Assembly (NCBI GenBank): GCA_951804985.1
Contig: OX638131.1
Coordinates: 107,280,464-107,344,463, forward strand
Direction of reading: 5' to 3'
DNA length: 64,000 nt
Source of the DNA: Dryomyza anilis
Taxonomy: Eukaryota > Arthropoda > Insecta > Diptera > Dryomyzidae
Shown here: positions 49,116 through 60,410 of the stretch, one piece after another
How the letters are laid out: each line of letters starts with the position of its first letter
How positions within the stretch are numbered: position 1 is the stretch's first letter
Notes under the pieces: generated by a model
The model's input: the letters and a program-made list of their open reading frames with translations, nothing else
Told to the model about the DNA's origin: nothing
Database searches by the model: none
Position numbers and translations under genes: made by a program

Positions 49116-50287
49116 ATAACACTTATCCACAATACGGACATTCCGAGCATCAATTTTATATAATTCACAGTGCTAATTTTGAACTACATATTTAGTTTCA
49201 TTCGTATTGTGTAAAGTTTTAAAGAAGATTGCAATTGTAATTTTAAGCTGTTTTCACCCGCTACTTAGAATACAAAATATGAAAATAAAATTCTAGAAAA
49301 TACGTGCTTATTTTCCAATTGAACAAAAACATTTAAAACCAAAAAGTTTCTGAAATGAAGAGTAGAATGTTTTGCTAATAACCCTGAAAATAGTCGGATC
49401 GTGTTTATCATGGGTCTCTGACAAGACAAGGCATACAATAATCACTGCGCTATTTCTTATGGTAGTGAACATATTTAATCAAACTTTCTCAAATTGAACC
49501 GCATAATTCAATGGAATTGAGTGCAGAATTTGAGCTATACAGGAAAATACATATTTATTTTACACAAAACAAATGTGAGAATTTTTCAATGCAGCAGATT
49601 AATGCAAAAATGTAACAATTCAAGTTATACACTTAGAATTTACATAGAATAACATGTATTCTTTTAAATTTTTCTTATAGAAAATGCGGAAAACAAAATG
49701 TGGCAGAGGTATAGCAAAAAAAAAGACATATAATGAATTGCTGTTATTTGCAAAACAAGTTCATAGTGAAGTGAAATTCTAAAGAAGAAGCCTTGAGAGA
49801 ATCTTGTGTGGGGACGTATTGTTTGAGAAAAAACAAAGTTCTAAAAGGGGCACAGCCGAAGGTTGAACTGAAAGATGAGTGGTAAGTTGTAGTATTGAAA
49901 GTAGAGCTGGAGAAATAAATGAAAAAAAAATGTGGTAAAAGAATAAAGCATGAAAAATAAAAACAGGCTTACTTAAGAATTATGTAGAATTTTGTTAAGA
50001 CGAAACCTACATGAATAAAAATAGCAAAGCAACAACCACGCATTAACATATGTTGTAATAAGAACCAGTAGCTATAACAAAAATAACATAGGAACCACAA
50101 AAGCCGTTCTTACATCAAGTATAGCAAATTTAGCTTTAATGGCGGCAACTCAAAACAGCTTTGAGAATATTCTCAAGTTTTGCACGGTAAGTGAAGGTCG
50201 TTACCACTAAGCGACGTCCCCTAATCACTGACTTAACACATGTGACATGTTGAAAAGAAAGATACACTGTGCAAAAATTAAAAAAAA
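49116..50287. other. AT-rich DNA, no gene seen
   Basis: No frame or repeat of note. On the minus strand at about 50,195-50,222, GACGTCGCTTAGTGGTAACG looks like a tRNA D arm, but no B box follows at the right distance. Confidence 0.4.
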
Positions 50288-50980
50288 AACAGTTGGAAAG
50301 GTTAGATCACATGGGAAATTTTAAAGTAGGTGTTATTATGAAAGTTAGGATTATCAAAATTATAGTCGGTCGAAGCCGACTATAAATACCCTACACATAT
50401 GTGTGGTTTCCATTTAAAGTGGTATATAGGTCACCAGGGTATACTAATCCTGAAAATAACTACAAACTTTCCATCGCTGAAGAATTTCCATTCATTTGAT
50501 ACCCATATTTATAAATGGGTAGGTGTACCGAATTTCGATTTTTTTTTTGGGAACCACAAGTCGTTTCACATGAAAACATTATTTTCATGTATTTAAGCAT
50601 GATGTTAATATATATTTGACCAAAAAAACTTTACCTAAGCACGTATAGAGTAAAATTGATATGTAGATGTAAATTTTGTATGAGGTGTTTGAAAATAAGT
50701 TGTCGGTTCTCAGGTCACAATAGACCGATCAATAGACCTTGTTCAGACAGCTTAGATATATAAGTAATCTAAATATAAAGTTTCTTTGATCTAGCTCTTC
50801 TACTTTTTAGGTAATCGTGATTTCAACAGAGGGACAGACAAACGGACATCGATAAATCGACTCAGGAGGTCATGCTGATCAAGAATATATATACTTTTCC
50901 ATACCGGAGATGCTTTCTTCAGGGTGTTACAAACGGCGTACCAAACCGAATATACCCTTTCACTCTTAGTGTAGGGTATA
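50288..50980 (-). mobile_element. DINE-like element, second subfamily, copy e
   Basis: Minus-strand element. It begins at the high-coordinate end with ACCCTACACTAAGAGTGAAA and GGGTATATTCGGTTTGG, then the mini-me core (TATATATTCTTGATCAGCAT, GAGTCGATTTATCGATGTCC, a short GTCYG run). It ends at the low-coordinate side with GTGTAGGGTATTTATAGTCG and a self-complementary TAGTCGGCTTCGACCGACTA. It differs from copies a-d in its middle, but the end organisation is the same. The copy at 60,742 is its closest relative. A 65-codon frame at 50,399 belongs to the repeat and is not a gene. Confidence 0.8.
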
Positions 50981-51480
50981 AACACTAATCACTTACTTAA
51001 AAAACACGAACAAATCATATCTATCTGAAAATGTATGTAATTATTAAAATGTTAAGAAACAAATTTCTTAATCATATAAAATTAAGAAATTACTAAAATA
51101 GCACACAAAATTCATTGCTTTTTCTATAAATTGCACAAAATGTCAAAATATCTTCTAAAATTTGAAATTTTACTAAGGGTATTGTTATAAAATTTAAAAA
51201 TTAATTTTCAGACAATTAAGAACAAATATTACTTGGTTGTAGAAAAAAATCGATCGTTAAAAGCCAAGAAACTACTAAATTTTTACAAAAATTAAATTCA
51301 ATTTCAAGCCTTCTATTTGCACGAAATTTTATTCAAGTAAAGTTTACAATGTTTACAATAAGCGTATTTTGTATTGAATATTTTTAAGAAGAATATTTCT
51401 TTATTGTAGAAAATCAATAACTTATAATAGATGCACTATTAAATAAAATATAATAAATAAAAACTAAAGCAATAACTCAA
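50981..51480. other. AT-rich spacer, no feature seen
   Basis: AT-rich sequence without an identifiable element. Confidence 0.5.
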
Positions 51481-51830
51481 AAACAATAGAAAAATAAAAA
51501 AAAGGATGGAAAAACAAAATTAAAAGCAAATACTAAGAACAAAAGCAGAAACACAAAAATAAAAATAAAAGCAAAAGCACAAAAGCAAAAATACAACAAA
51601 AAACGCAACAACAAAAAACACAAAAACTAAAAATAATAAAAGCAAAAAACAAAAACTAAAGCAATTACAGAAAAACAAAAAGCATAAAAACAAAAGAAAA
51701 ACAAAAGCAAAACATAAATGCAAAATCAAAAAAAAACAAAATCAAAACCACAAAATCAAAAACACAAAATCAAAAACACAAAAGCAAAACACAAAAGCAA
51801 AAGCAAAACACAAAAACAAAATCAACTACG
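51481..51830. repeat. A-rich ACAAAAGC low-complexity tract
   Basis: Irregular repetition of AACAAAAGCAAAA-type words. It abuts the 15-bp minisatellite at 51,831 and may have replaced the end of that element. Confidence 0.85.
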
Positions 51831-52295
51831 CTAAAATTCACCACACTAAAACTCACCACAATAAAATTCACCATACTCGAATTCACCACACTAAAACTCA
51901 CCACAATAAAATTCACTACACTTAAGCACACCACATTAAAATTCACCACACTAAAATTTACCACACTCAAATTCACCACACTAAAACTCACCACAACAAA
52001 AAAAAATTCACACTTAAACTTACCACACTAAAATTCACCACACTTAACCACCACACTGAAACTCACCACACTTCTACTGGGAAAAACTCTACGGGGAGCA
52101 CAGTCTGAGAAAAGTTGTTTTAGCGGAGAATTAGTTTTGTTTTAGATACTACATTTATAAAACCAATAAGAAAAGACGTCCACAGCGAAGTACGGGTCCC
52201 TGATATAAATAATAAAAATGTTTTTTATATTAATAAACTTGCTCCATATCCTTGCGTTCACAAAATCTTTACACGAGTCGTGCACGGGCCCAGCT
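51831..52295 (-). mobile_element. 15-bp-minisatellite element, copy 3
   Basis: Minus-strand copy. From the high end it reads CTAGCTGGGCCCGTGCACGA, then GGATATGGAGCAAGTTTATT and ATTAATATAAAAAACATTTT (shared with copy 2), ATTGGTTTTATAAATGTAG (shared with copy 1), CCCCGTAGAGTTTTTCCCAG, and about 15 copies of the 15-bp unit down to 51,831. The 3' half seen in copies 1 and 2 is absent, replaced by A-rich sequence. This copy best defines the 5' end of the family. Confidence 0.7.
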
Positions 52296-52350
52296 AGTTC
52301 CGATATATTTTTAAGATAACTTAATCTAAACTTAAAAATTTTAGTTTTAA

Positions 52351-52582
52351 TACCCTACACCTATGAGGTACAGGGTAAATTAACTTTGTGCATATATTGT
52401 AACGCCCCTTAGGAGGCGTGTCCGGTATGGAAAAGTATATATATTCTTGATCAGCATCACTACCCGAGTCCGATATATCCAACATGAGTGTAGGGTATTC
52501 CATAGTCGGGCCCAAACGACTATAAAAGTCCTCCGCATGTGACCGAACTTACCCATGTGACCTAACTTTTCCAACTCGTTTT
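52351..52582 (+). mobile_element. DINE-like element, internally deleted, copy c
   Basis: A 232-bp derivative. It has the complete left end of copy a (ACCCTACACCTATGAGGTAC through the TA run to CAGCATCACTACCCGAGTCC), then jumps directly to GAGTGTAGGGTATTCCATAG and the normal right end with ACTATAAAAGTCC and CAACTCGTTTT. The GTCY run and the whole middle are missing. Confidence 0.88.
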
Positions 52583-53289
52583 CGGACTATTTTTGAATGC
52601 TTTTTTATCATTTCACGTCTTTTAATAAATAAGAAAATGATTTATGTTGGTTGCTGATCGGTTATCATTTTAAAAATATGCACTATCAACACAGTAACCG
52701 TCAAAAACGGTTAACATTAATAAAAAAATACATATAAATTACGGAAAATAGCAAAAATTAGTATGCAATAAGAATAAGCATAATTTACATATAAAGTAAT
52801 GATATTTAAGGATTTCAGGCATTAATATTATTATTTAAACTTGATAATATAAAACAAAACTAATATTATGTTTACAGGGCATAATTTAAAAAGTATATAC
52901 GTTAGAAAAAAGTTAAATATTTGTGTAATTTGTGACACCGCTGGATAACCATAAATATTTTAATAAAAATTGTCTGAAAAAACCTCACAATTTTACAGAT
53001 TGGATCCAATTATCTTAAAATGTATGAGAATATTAGTTTTATAAATATATTAAAATTAGCCTTGACAATTAAAAGGAAAATTACATTTAATTTATTTTGT
53101 AAAACTATTTTTAAACAGTATTGTATTTTTTTATTCTAAATAGGTGGTGCGAATGACTTATAGATAACCTTACGTTTTAGAAAAAAACTGGTTATGCAAT
53201 CAAATTCAGTACCAGTGAATTATTGATATATGGCAGGTTCATAGGAAAAATCGTGTTGAGTTGTGTAATTTTATAAAAACTTGAATTAC
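52583..53289. other. AT-rich DNA, no feature seen
   Basis: No element or frame that I can support. Confidence 0.5.
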
Positions 53290-54325
53290 ATATCGTCACA
53301 GTCATGCCAAAGGGGCGAATGTGCATTTTTAAAAATGTTGGGAAATCAAATTTTAAAGTTTGAATAGCTTTAAAAATTAGAAAAAATTATTTTTTTTTAA
53401 TTTTTTTCTGTTAATTTGGTTTATTCAATTATTATAACGTATACAAAATATCTTTAGATTTGGACAACGTACTGAATTATAAATACGGATTTTGTGAGGC
53501 TATATCCAAATCAAAACGCAAATATTTTTTATTTTTATGCTATAACTTTTTATTAGCGCAAGATAAAATAGTAATGAAGAGGCATTAATTGTTTGTTTTT
53601 AAAGCACCTATCTATTGGCATAATTAATTAAACATATTTTGTCAAACATTAATTTGCCATTTCTTATTTGCAGCAAAAAATGTTTGGCAAAATATTTTAA
53701 AATAATGATGCAGTACGATAGGTGCTTTAAAAACAAACAATTACTACCTATATACCACTATTTTATCTTGCACCAATAAAAAATTAAAGCAAAAAAACTA
53801 AGAAATAAGAAAAATTGAAAATCTTGTCATGCCAAAAGGGCGAAACTTTTCGTTTTTTCGCAATAACTCTTTAATGGTACAAGATAAAATAGCGGTATGA
53901 ACGTATTAATTGTTTGTTTTTAAAGCACCTATCAAACTGCATCATTATTTTAAAATATTTTGCCAAAAATTTTTTCCTGCAAATAACAAATGGCAAATTA
54001 ATGTTTGGCCAAATTAGTTTTAATTAATGATGCAGAACGATAGGTGCTTTGAATACAAACAATAAATGCCTTAACACCACTATTTTATTTTATTTCAATA
54101 AAAAGTTATGGCGAAAAAACGAAAAGATTCGCCCTTTTGGCATGACAAGATTTTCAATTTTTCAAATTCGCCCTTTTGGTTTTGTCTTTTGTCGCTGGAA
54201 ATATCCAACAAAATGACACGCGATATGGCTCAGCATACTTGAGGATAAACTACATTCAAAAATGTTAAAAAAACGCAAATGTCAAAAATTGCACATTCGC
54301 CACTTTGGCATGATAGTGACGATAT
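53290..54325. mobile_element. Foldback element F, copy 2 (two hairpins)
   Basis: A 1,036-bp relative of the element at 35,825. Its ends ATATCGTCACAGTCATGCCA and the inverse of ATATCGTCACTATCATGCCA, and the following GGCGAATGTGCA, form about 40-bp inverted repeats. It holds two hairpins: 53,550-53,790 and 53,805-54,165. The second has arms of roughly 170 bp that include TTGTCATGCCAAAAGGGCGA and its complement. The loop of the first hairpin has the orientation seen in copy 1 (AACATTAATTTGCC); the second is inverted (CTGCAAATAACAAATGGC). Non-coding. Confidence 0.78.
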
Positions 54326-55327
54326 AATATTAAAAATTAAAATTTTCAATAAATGTATGTGCATTTTATTTTTTTTTATTTTATATAAAAAATATATCTC
54401 ACGGATCTAAATCTGTGGTGATTTTAAAAAATCCCTACTGCGAACTATATCCATATTTTCATTTAAACACATTCTGCAATCTCAGTGTATTATTTCAATT
54501 TGTCATAAAAAAATAGCAAAAAAAAAGCGCATAAAATTTAGCTCTAAGCATGGGCATGACTTTGTGGACATGTGGCTTTGATGACATTGCGACTGTGTCT
54601 GTCTTCGATCGAAATGGAAGACATTACAAAGCATCTGACATATACCAACGTGCATATAATTCATCATCATAATTTCCGCTATTTATTGCTGTTGTTGTTG
54701 TTGCTATTCTTGTAGTTGTTCTCGTTGTTTTTGTTAGTTTTGTTTTGGAATTTGTCGTAATACTTAATGCTGGACATGTGAACAACAACCAAAGTAGCTC
54801 TGGCCCAACGGATGTTATTGTAATTTATATTTCTACAAACATGCAAACATTTTATGGAAGCTCTTAGAATCCGCCATGAAAAGGCTTCCGTTTGAGACGG
54901 TCTATCTGTCTATTTGTCTGTCTGTATATCTATCGTCAATCTGTCTTTTTATACGCGTACTGTCCAGCCTAGACGTGTTAATGTCTGAGCGCCAGCGATT
55001 AGAAAACGGATGCGAAATGAAAGTAACTTCGTTGCGTTGAACTGTGGAATGTGATACAAATTATGGTAGAGCTCGATATCGGAAGTGAAGGGCTTTAATA
55101 TGAAGAGATAATTGCGCTACTCTTTAAAATAAAAAAAAAATAATGATTTCCAGTGTACATCTCATTTTTATATAACTCTTTTGTTTAAGCAAATTCTAGA
55201 GTTCGAAAATTATGTTCCTGAGAATAAAAACACCCTATTAGGGTAGACATTAGGTAGACAAAAACGTAGTCATTTCTTTTTTGTTTTGTAACTAGTCGAG
55301 TTGTGACTAGGAAAAAATGAATAATCC
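54326..55327. other. Mixed DNA with TTG and CTGT runs
   Basis: Positions 54,540-55,060 are less AT-rich, with GTTGTTGTTGTTGCT (about 54,692) and a degenerate CTGTCTAT run (54,900-54,945). No reading frame is recognisable. This could be conserved non-coding DNA, but nothing in the sequence proves it. Confidence 0.35.
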
Positions 55328-55725
55328 CCCAGTGTGCCATTCGTTTCGATATCGTTACGAGATCAATCCGAGATGCAGGTCAATTTACACGATATCGGAT
55401 ACTTTATCGTAACGATATCGAGCGGGAAATTGGACCTACATGGTAGGTAGATATCGGAACGTTCTGTCGGAGTTTTCTCGATACTAAAAAATTTACGAAA
55501 TCGGAACGATATCGAAGAAAAACATGATCAAAGTTCGAGATTGCTGCGAAAAATATTGCGATATCGATTTGATTAATGTTTAAATATCGTATCTTGTCAA
55601 AAAATGTGAATGTACGAAAATTTTTAAAAATTAGAATCGAGAATGTAACGATATCGAACTATTTTATCGAAGTTATTCGAGAAAGCTTCGAGGTATCGAA
55701 GGTCTCCGAGACATGGCAGACTGGG
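55328..55725. mobile_element. CGATA-rich MITE, copy 2
   Basis: A 398-bp copy of the MITE at 409-789 in the same orientation, with ends CCCAGTGTGCCAT and ATGGCAGACTGGG. CGATATCG words are conserved at most of the same places. It carries a small insertion near 55,580. It has no coding capacity. Confidence 0.8.
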
Positions 55726-56540
55726 CCGTTCCCTATCATTTCTACTAGGTAGTCCTTTTGCATATCGATTGTGTGCGTATAAGAAATTCAAATATTAACC
55801 ATAAATATAAAATATATTTTCAAAATACTCAAAATTAATAATAAAAATATAATGATAAAAACTTCGGCAGTGCTCTGACAATTGTTTTTACTTATTACAG
55901 TCAACTTTGCAATGGTTTCATTAAAATCATTTCAGTTTTATTGATATATTGATAATGATGATGATAATGATGACTCTGCGCAATTGAAAATAATTGTCAC
56001 ATACTAATAAAAAAAAAAACAAACTCAAAATATGTTAAAATTGCTGTAGAAGATTAACTGTCATATAATATAAAAGAAGAATCATTGAAGACCCACATAC
56101 GAGGCACAACTGTCTGTGGTGGGCTTTTTAAAGACAGAGGCGCGCCTTCATTAAAAAGAATTAACGACATTGTTGCAAGAATATTTTTTTTTACTGAGAA
56201 ATACAGTATTTCTGAATCTGATACAAGGATAAATTGTATTTTTGTGTGGAGTATGAAGAAAAGGGAAAGAGTTGTTGCCTTTGTAAGATATATGAACTGG
56301 GAAGAACAGAAATAATGCTAATAATGATAACCAGAAATAATTCCGGAAATTTAACAGAATTTAAATTTTCTGACATTTCGATTTATTATTAAAATTTTTT
56401 TATTATTTTAGTGAACAATTTTCCTATGGACATTAGACTGATTCAAAATCATAAAATGTTAAGGTAATTTTTATTTATAAAGTGTGCATACATTTACGCC
56501 CCTTTTTCCCTTTTTAGTGCATGCCTACGTAACTTCTTTC
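55726..56540. other. AT-rich DNA, uncertain frame
   Basis: A 76-codon plus frame at 56,085-56,315 and an overlapping minus frame are both unrecognised. There is no supporting signal for a gene. Confidence 0.3.
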
Positions 56541-57972
56541 CCGCCTACATTGAGAATAGTGCCATGCCCCTTTTGCAATCTCGATCACATTCCACGTAGC
56601 TATTAAAATTTTTAAAAATGATCCTTTGTTTCGATTTGTACAACTCTGCTCTTAGTAAGTCAGGAGTTTTAGCATTTTTAAAATTTTTGTTATATGGGAG
56701 GGTACACTCCATTGTCCAATTCCGTCCAAATTCTACGACTCTCCACTCCCAAAAAATCAATGATTTTACACACTTAAAAAATCCAAGCTTTTTGGATTTT
56801 TTTATTTAATTGATTTTTGTGGTTTTCAGGGTACAATTTATGTTTTAAAAATTTAAGAATTTGTTATAAACCACCAAATCGAAAATAATTATTTGAACCA
56901 CTGCTGGATGAAATCTCTGGTGAAGATGGTAATGAAATGATATATTATAATAGCCAACATACATATCCAAGTAATTTAATGATGTAGTCGCCGAAACTAT
57001 GGATTTAATTCAAGTCAAGTCTATGCCAATTTTTAAAGCGATAGATATTGATTGAATCTAATATGTTCTGAAGATTTGTCCTGTTATAAAGAGGACATTC
57101 AAAATAGATTTGATCAGGCACATAGGCCGTTTCATTTTCTCGTCCATATGACTAATTATGTATATAGAAGAAAACTGCTTCCAGATCCAAAATGGTGAAT
57201 TTTTCCACAAACTAATCGGATTTTAATCAGACCTGATTCTACGTGACGATTACAATCTGTAATATAATCTTTTCTTTCGATTTGTTTAACTCTGCTTTTA
57301 GTAGGTAAAGAGTAAAAGCAATTTTATGTTTTTTTTGTACGGAAGGTGCCACGCCCCATTGTCCAATCCCGTCCATATTCTACGTGATGATCGGAGTTTT
57401 AAATATGAACATTTGATTTGTATAACTCTACTCTTAGTATATAAGGAGTTATAGCATTTTTAATGGTTTTGTTATATAAAAGATGCCACGCCCCTTTATA
57501 CAATCCCGCCCACATTCTACGTGACGATTCTTCTTTTTAATATGAACTTTTTTTTCAATTTTCATAACTCTGGTCAGGAGTTATAGCATTCTTAAAGTTA
57601 TGGTTATATGGGAAGTGCCACGCCCCATTATAAAATTACGCCCACATTTATCAAAAATATAAACAACAACAAAATACATTACTGAGCCCAATTTCATGAC
57701 TGTGGCTATCTTACAGATATTTTGAATTAAAAGTTTAGTTTTGCCACTCCCATTTTTTTACCTTAGGAGGCAAATTTCGAAAAATCCCTTCGTAGTGCGC
57801 TCTCACGTCGGGAAATCAACATCCTGTCCAAATTTCAAGTTCCTAGAATTAAATTTAAACCACTCTTGCATTGACACAAACAAAATACAAAAAGAATAAG
57901 GCAAATCCGTCGGTTCGTTCTCCCGTGATGCTCTGGCACACACAAGACATTTAATTTTTATATATATAGATT
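56541..57972 (+). mobile_element. 15-bp-family element, 3' modules, copy 4
   Basis: Contains five copies of a module GCCACGCCCCATTGTCCAAT then CCGCCCACATTCTACG, at about 56,562, 56,700, 57,349, 57,486 and 57,618. Adjacent modules are about 132-138 bp apart and separated by AACTCTGCTCTTAGTA and AGGAGTTATAGCATTTTTA words. The end is TTTTATATATATAGATT, as in copy 2. The stretch 56,800-57,270 looks unrelated and may be an insertion. No 15-bp minisatellite is seen, so this is either a variant or a 5'-truncated copy. Confidence 0.55.
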
Positions 57973-58076
57973 TGTGGATGATAATTTTAATTCCATATTC
58001 TCTATTTTCTAATACGTAACGTTTCTTAGAAAACTACTATACATTTTTTAGTTTCTTTTGAATCACTTTTTGAATA

Positions 58077-58806
58077 AAAACGAGTTGGACGTTAGGTCAC
58101 ATAGGACGGACTTTTATAGTCGGTCGGGCCCGACTATGGAATACCCTACACTTTAATGAGAGATATTTAATTGTATACCTTAATTTTAAAGTTCTTAATT
58201 ATACTGAACCCTCACCCTCAGAATATTATTCACATATCAGAATTTTATATAAAAGTATATTTAGAAAAATAAAAGTGGGCGGACCACGCCTATTTTTAAA
58301 ATTTTCTAAGGCTAATATTTCATTGATTTGATTTTAATTAATACGGCTAAAAATTTCCAATATGCAAACCCGGGAAATAATGAAAAAAAATGTAGGCGGA
58401 TCACGCCCCCTTTTGGACTACATATTTTTAAGTAAATTCTAACACTACGTTTTAAATTTTATAACTATATGTTGAATACTATTCGAGGTATTAGTTATTA
58501 AAGAGTTATATAAAAGTGACTTGTATGGGAGGTGGGCGTGGCCGTGACCGATTTGGCTCATTTCCAAACTCAGTTCCTACTTTTGGCTCAAACATATAGA
58601 GACGATATTTCATAGAATTCTGATCAGTATTTCTCAAGTTTTTCTGTATTCGGACTGCATGACAGACGGACAGACAGACGGACATAGCTAAACGGACTCG
58701 GGTAGTGATGCTGATCAATAATATTTCCATACCGGACACGTCTCCTAAGGGGAGTTACAATATCTGCACGAAGTTAATATACCCTGTACCTCATAGGTGT
58801 AGGGTA
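58077..58806 (-). mobile_element. DINE-1/mini-me-like element, copy d
   Basis: Minus-strand copy of the 24,921 family. At the low end AAAACGAGTTGG, TTTATAGTCGGTCGGGCCCG and ATACCCTACAC; the middle has GTGGGCGGACCACGCC; at the high end come GACAGACGGACAGACAGACG, ACTCGGGTAGTGATGCTGAT and CTCATAGGTGTAGGGT. It is nearly full length with a short GTCY run. A second partial AATATAGTCCCTTACACGAC follows directly and may be part of its end. Confidence 0.87.
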
Positions 58807-58880
58807 TACAAATATAGTCCCTTACACGACTATAAAGACTAATTATAATTAAACCAATAAATGAGAATATATCAATTATA

Positions 58881-59008
58881 GATGGGTGTGTCGTGCTTTT
58901 TTTCGTATCACGCCCGAAAATCTGAGTTCCGTAGTGCAAGTCTCCGTGCGTGCTAGTGCTGTCGTGCCAGTGCGTGTTCGTGCCTCCAAAATCAGGCACG
59001 CACCATTA
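58881..59008. repeat. CGTGC-rich repeat, copy 1
   Basis: GATGGGTGTGTCGTGC at the left and GGCACGCACCATT at the right are roughly inverted, enclosing repeated CGTGCGTGC / AGTGCGTGTTCG words. A related block at about 59,570-59,690 ends with ACAGGCACGCGTCCATCTCT. Confidence 0.5.
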
Positions 59009-59114
59009 AACATTTTTTTATAGTTTCTGTCCCAATTTTAAAAAACCCTAACGTGGTATTTTAACCGTTTCTTGGAAATCTGTTGTTTTAGTTTTACAGT
59101 ATCAAACTGAATTA

Positions 59115-59430
59115 CAGGGACTAAAACCCTTTGGAATATGGGTTCCGATTCGGGTTCCAAGATTTTTAAAATTGTGGTTTCGGTTCCGACGCCAACCAAA
59201 AAATAAAATGGGTTTCGAATCCGGTTCCATACATTTTTTAATAACGGTTCCTATTCCGGTTCTTTGCGTTCCCTGACAGGGACTATAATATCTGTTCTTA
59301 TTTCGAGATTTTCAAAAAAGCGGTTCCGATTTCAACCAGAAAAAAATATATGGGTTCCAATTCCAGAACCGGTTCCACACATTTTTAATAACGATTTCGG
59401 TTCCAAAAATCTAAACGGTTCCGGTATTAT
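59115..59430 (-). repeat. GGAACC-rich dimer repeat, copy 2
   Basis: The opposite-orientation relative of 46,168-46,536. It starts ACAGGGACTAAAACCC, has GGTTCCGATTCGGGTTCC words, and is a dimer joined at TTCCCTGACAGGGACTATA. The far end merges into the TTTTTCCGTG-rich stretch without a clear inverted end. Confidence 0.65.
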
Positions 59431-59690
59431 TTTTTCACGTTTTTCCTGCTTTTCTGGTTTTTCCGTACTTTTCATGTTTTTCCGTGCTTTGTCGTGTTTT
59501 GTCGTGTTTTTCCGTATTTTGTCGTATTTTTCCGTGTTTCTTCGTGTCTAAATCAAGTGCTTTATCATGCTTCTCGTGCGTATCCGTAAATTTAGACGTC
59601 AGGCTCGTGCTCGTGCGTGTCACCTATCGGCGTGCCCGTGCGTGTCCCTGCCATCAAAAACAGGCACGCGTCCATCTCTAATTCCAATAT
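59431..59690 (+). repeat. TTTTTCCGTG tandem and CGTGC repeat, copy 2
   Basis: About nine irregular units of 9-11 bp, TTTTTCCGTG or TTTTGTCGTG, at 59,448-59,550, followed by CGTGCTCGTGCGTGTC-type words ending in AGGCACGCGTCCAT. This second part matches 58,881-59,008 in composition and end words. Confidence 0.55.
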
Positions 59691-60410
59691 TTAAAAAAGA
59701 TATTTGCATCGGAACACGAAAAATAATAGACAAAGTAAAAAAAAGGAGGAAAGTAGAAAAATCTTAGTAAATTTGATAGTTAGTTTGAACAATGTTTCAA
59801 AAAAACCCTAAATAATTTTCTTGTTTATCATTAGATGATAAATGCTAAAAAATAATGAACAAAATTTATTAAAAAATTTACTTTTTCCGAGTTAGTATTC
59901 ATTAGTATACAAAGGGAAATTAGACTAGACAATTCGTAGAAAAATTGCGGTTAGAATTTTATGGAAACTTTTTTTCAAGAGTTTAAGTTTAAAATTATAA
60001 TTGCAATTCTCGTCAGTTAGGAAAAAACGAAGTATGCTGTCCACAAATTATATAGAAGTGTTAAATTTGAGGCTCATTTTCAGGAATGTTTTTGGGTAAC
60101 CCTACCTGTCGTCAGACAACCAGGTCTCTGAGATAACAATAATTTCCTCGAAAAGCTGCAAAATACCTGCAATTAAGATTTGTTTTTTTGAAGTTTGTGG
60201 TTAATAGAAAAGAATTCGAAGAAGTTAACTTCTTGTATAATTAGCGATAAAAGGGATATTCTTTTTGACTGAAAAAGTTAGTTTTGTGGCTATAAAATTA
60301 TACATCGTACTAAAAATATATTTTTTTAGTTTATTTTAATTTACCTTACTTTATTATTATATAAACGAATTACTAATGTCAAAATTTGTATCGTATATTT
60401 ATGATCTATG
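59691..60410. other. AT-rich DNA, no feature seen
   Basis: No repeat or frame that I can support. Confidence 0.5.

Noticed and set aside
50195..50222. tRNA D-arm-like sequence on the minus strand
   Set aside because: Only the A-box region resembles a tRNA; there is no B box at the correct distance.
59211..59226. B-box-like GGTTTCGAATCC
   Set aside because: It belongs to the GGTTCC-rich dimer repeat, and no A box is found upstream.
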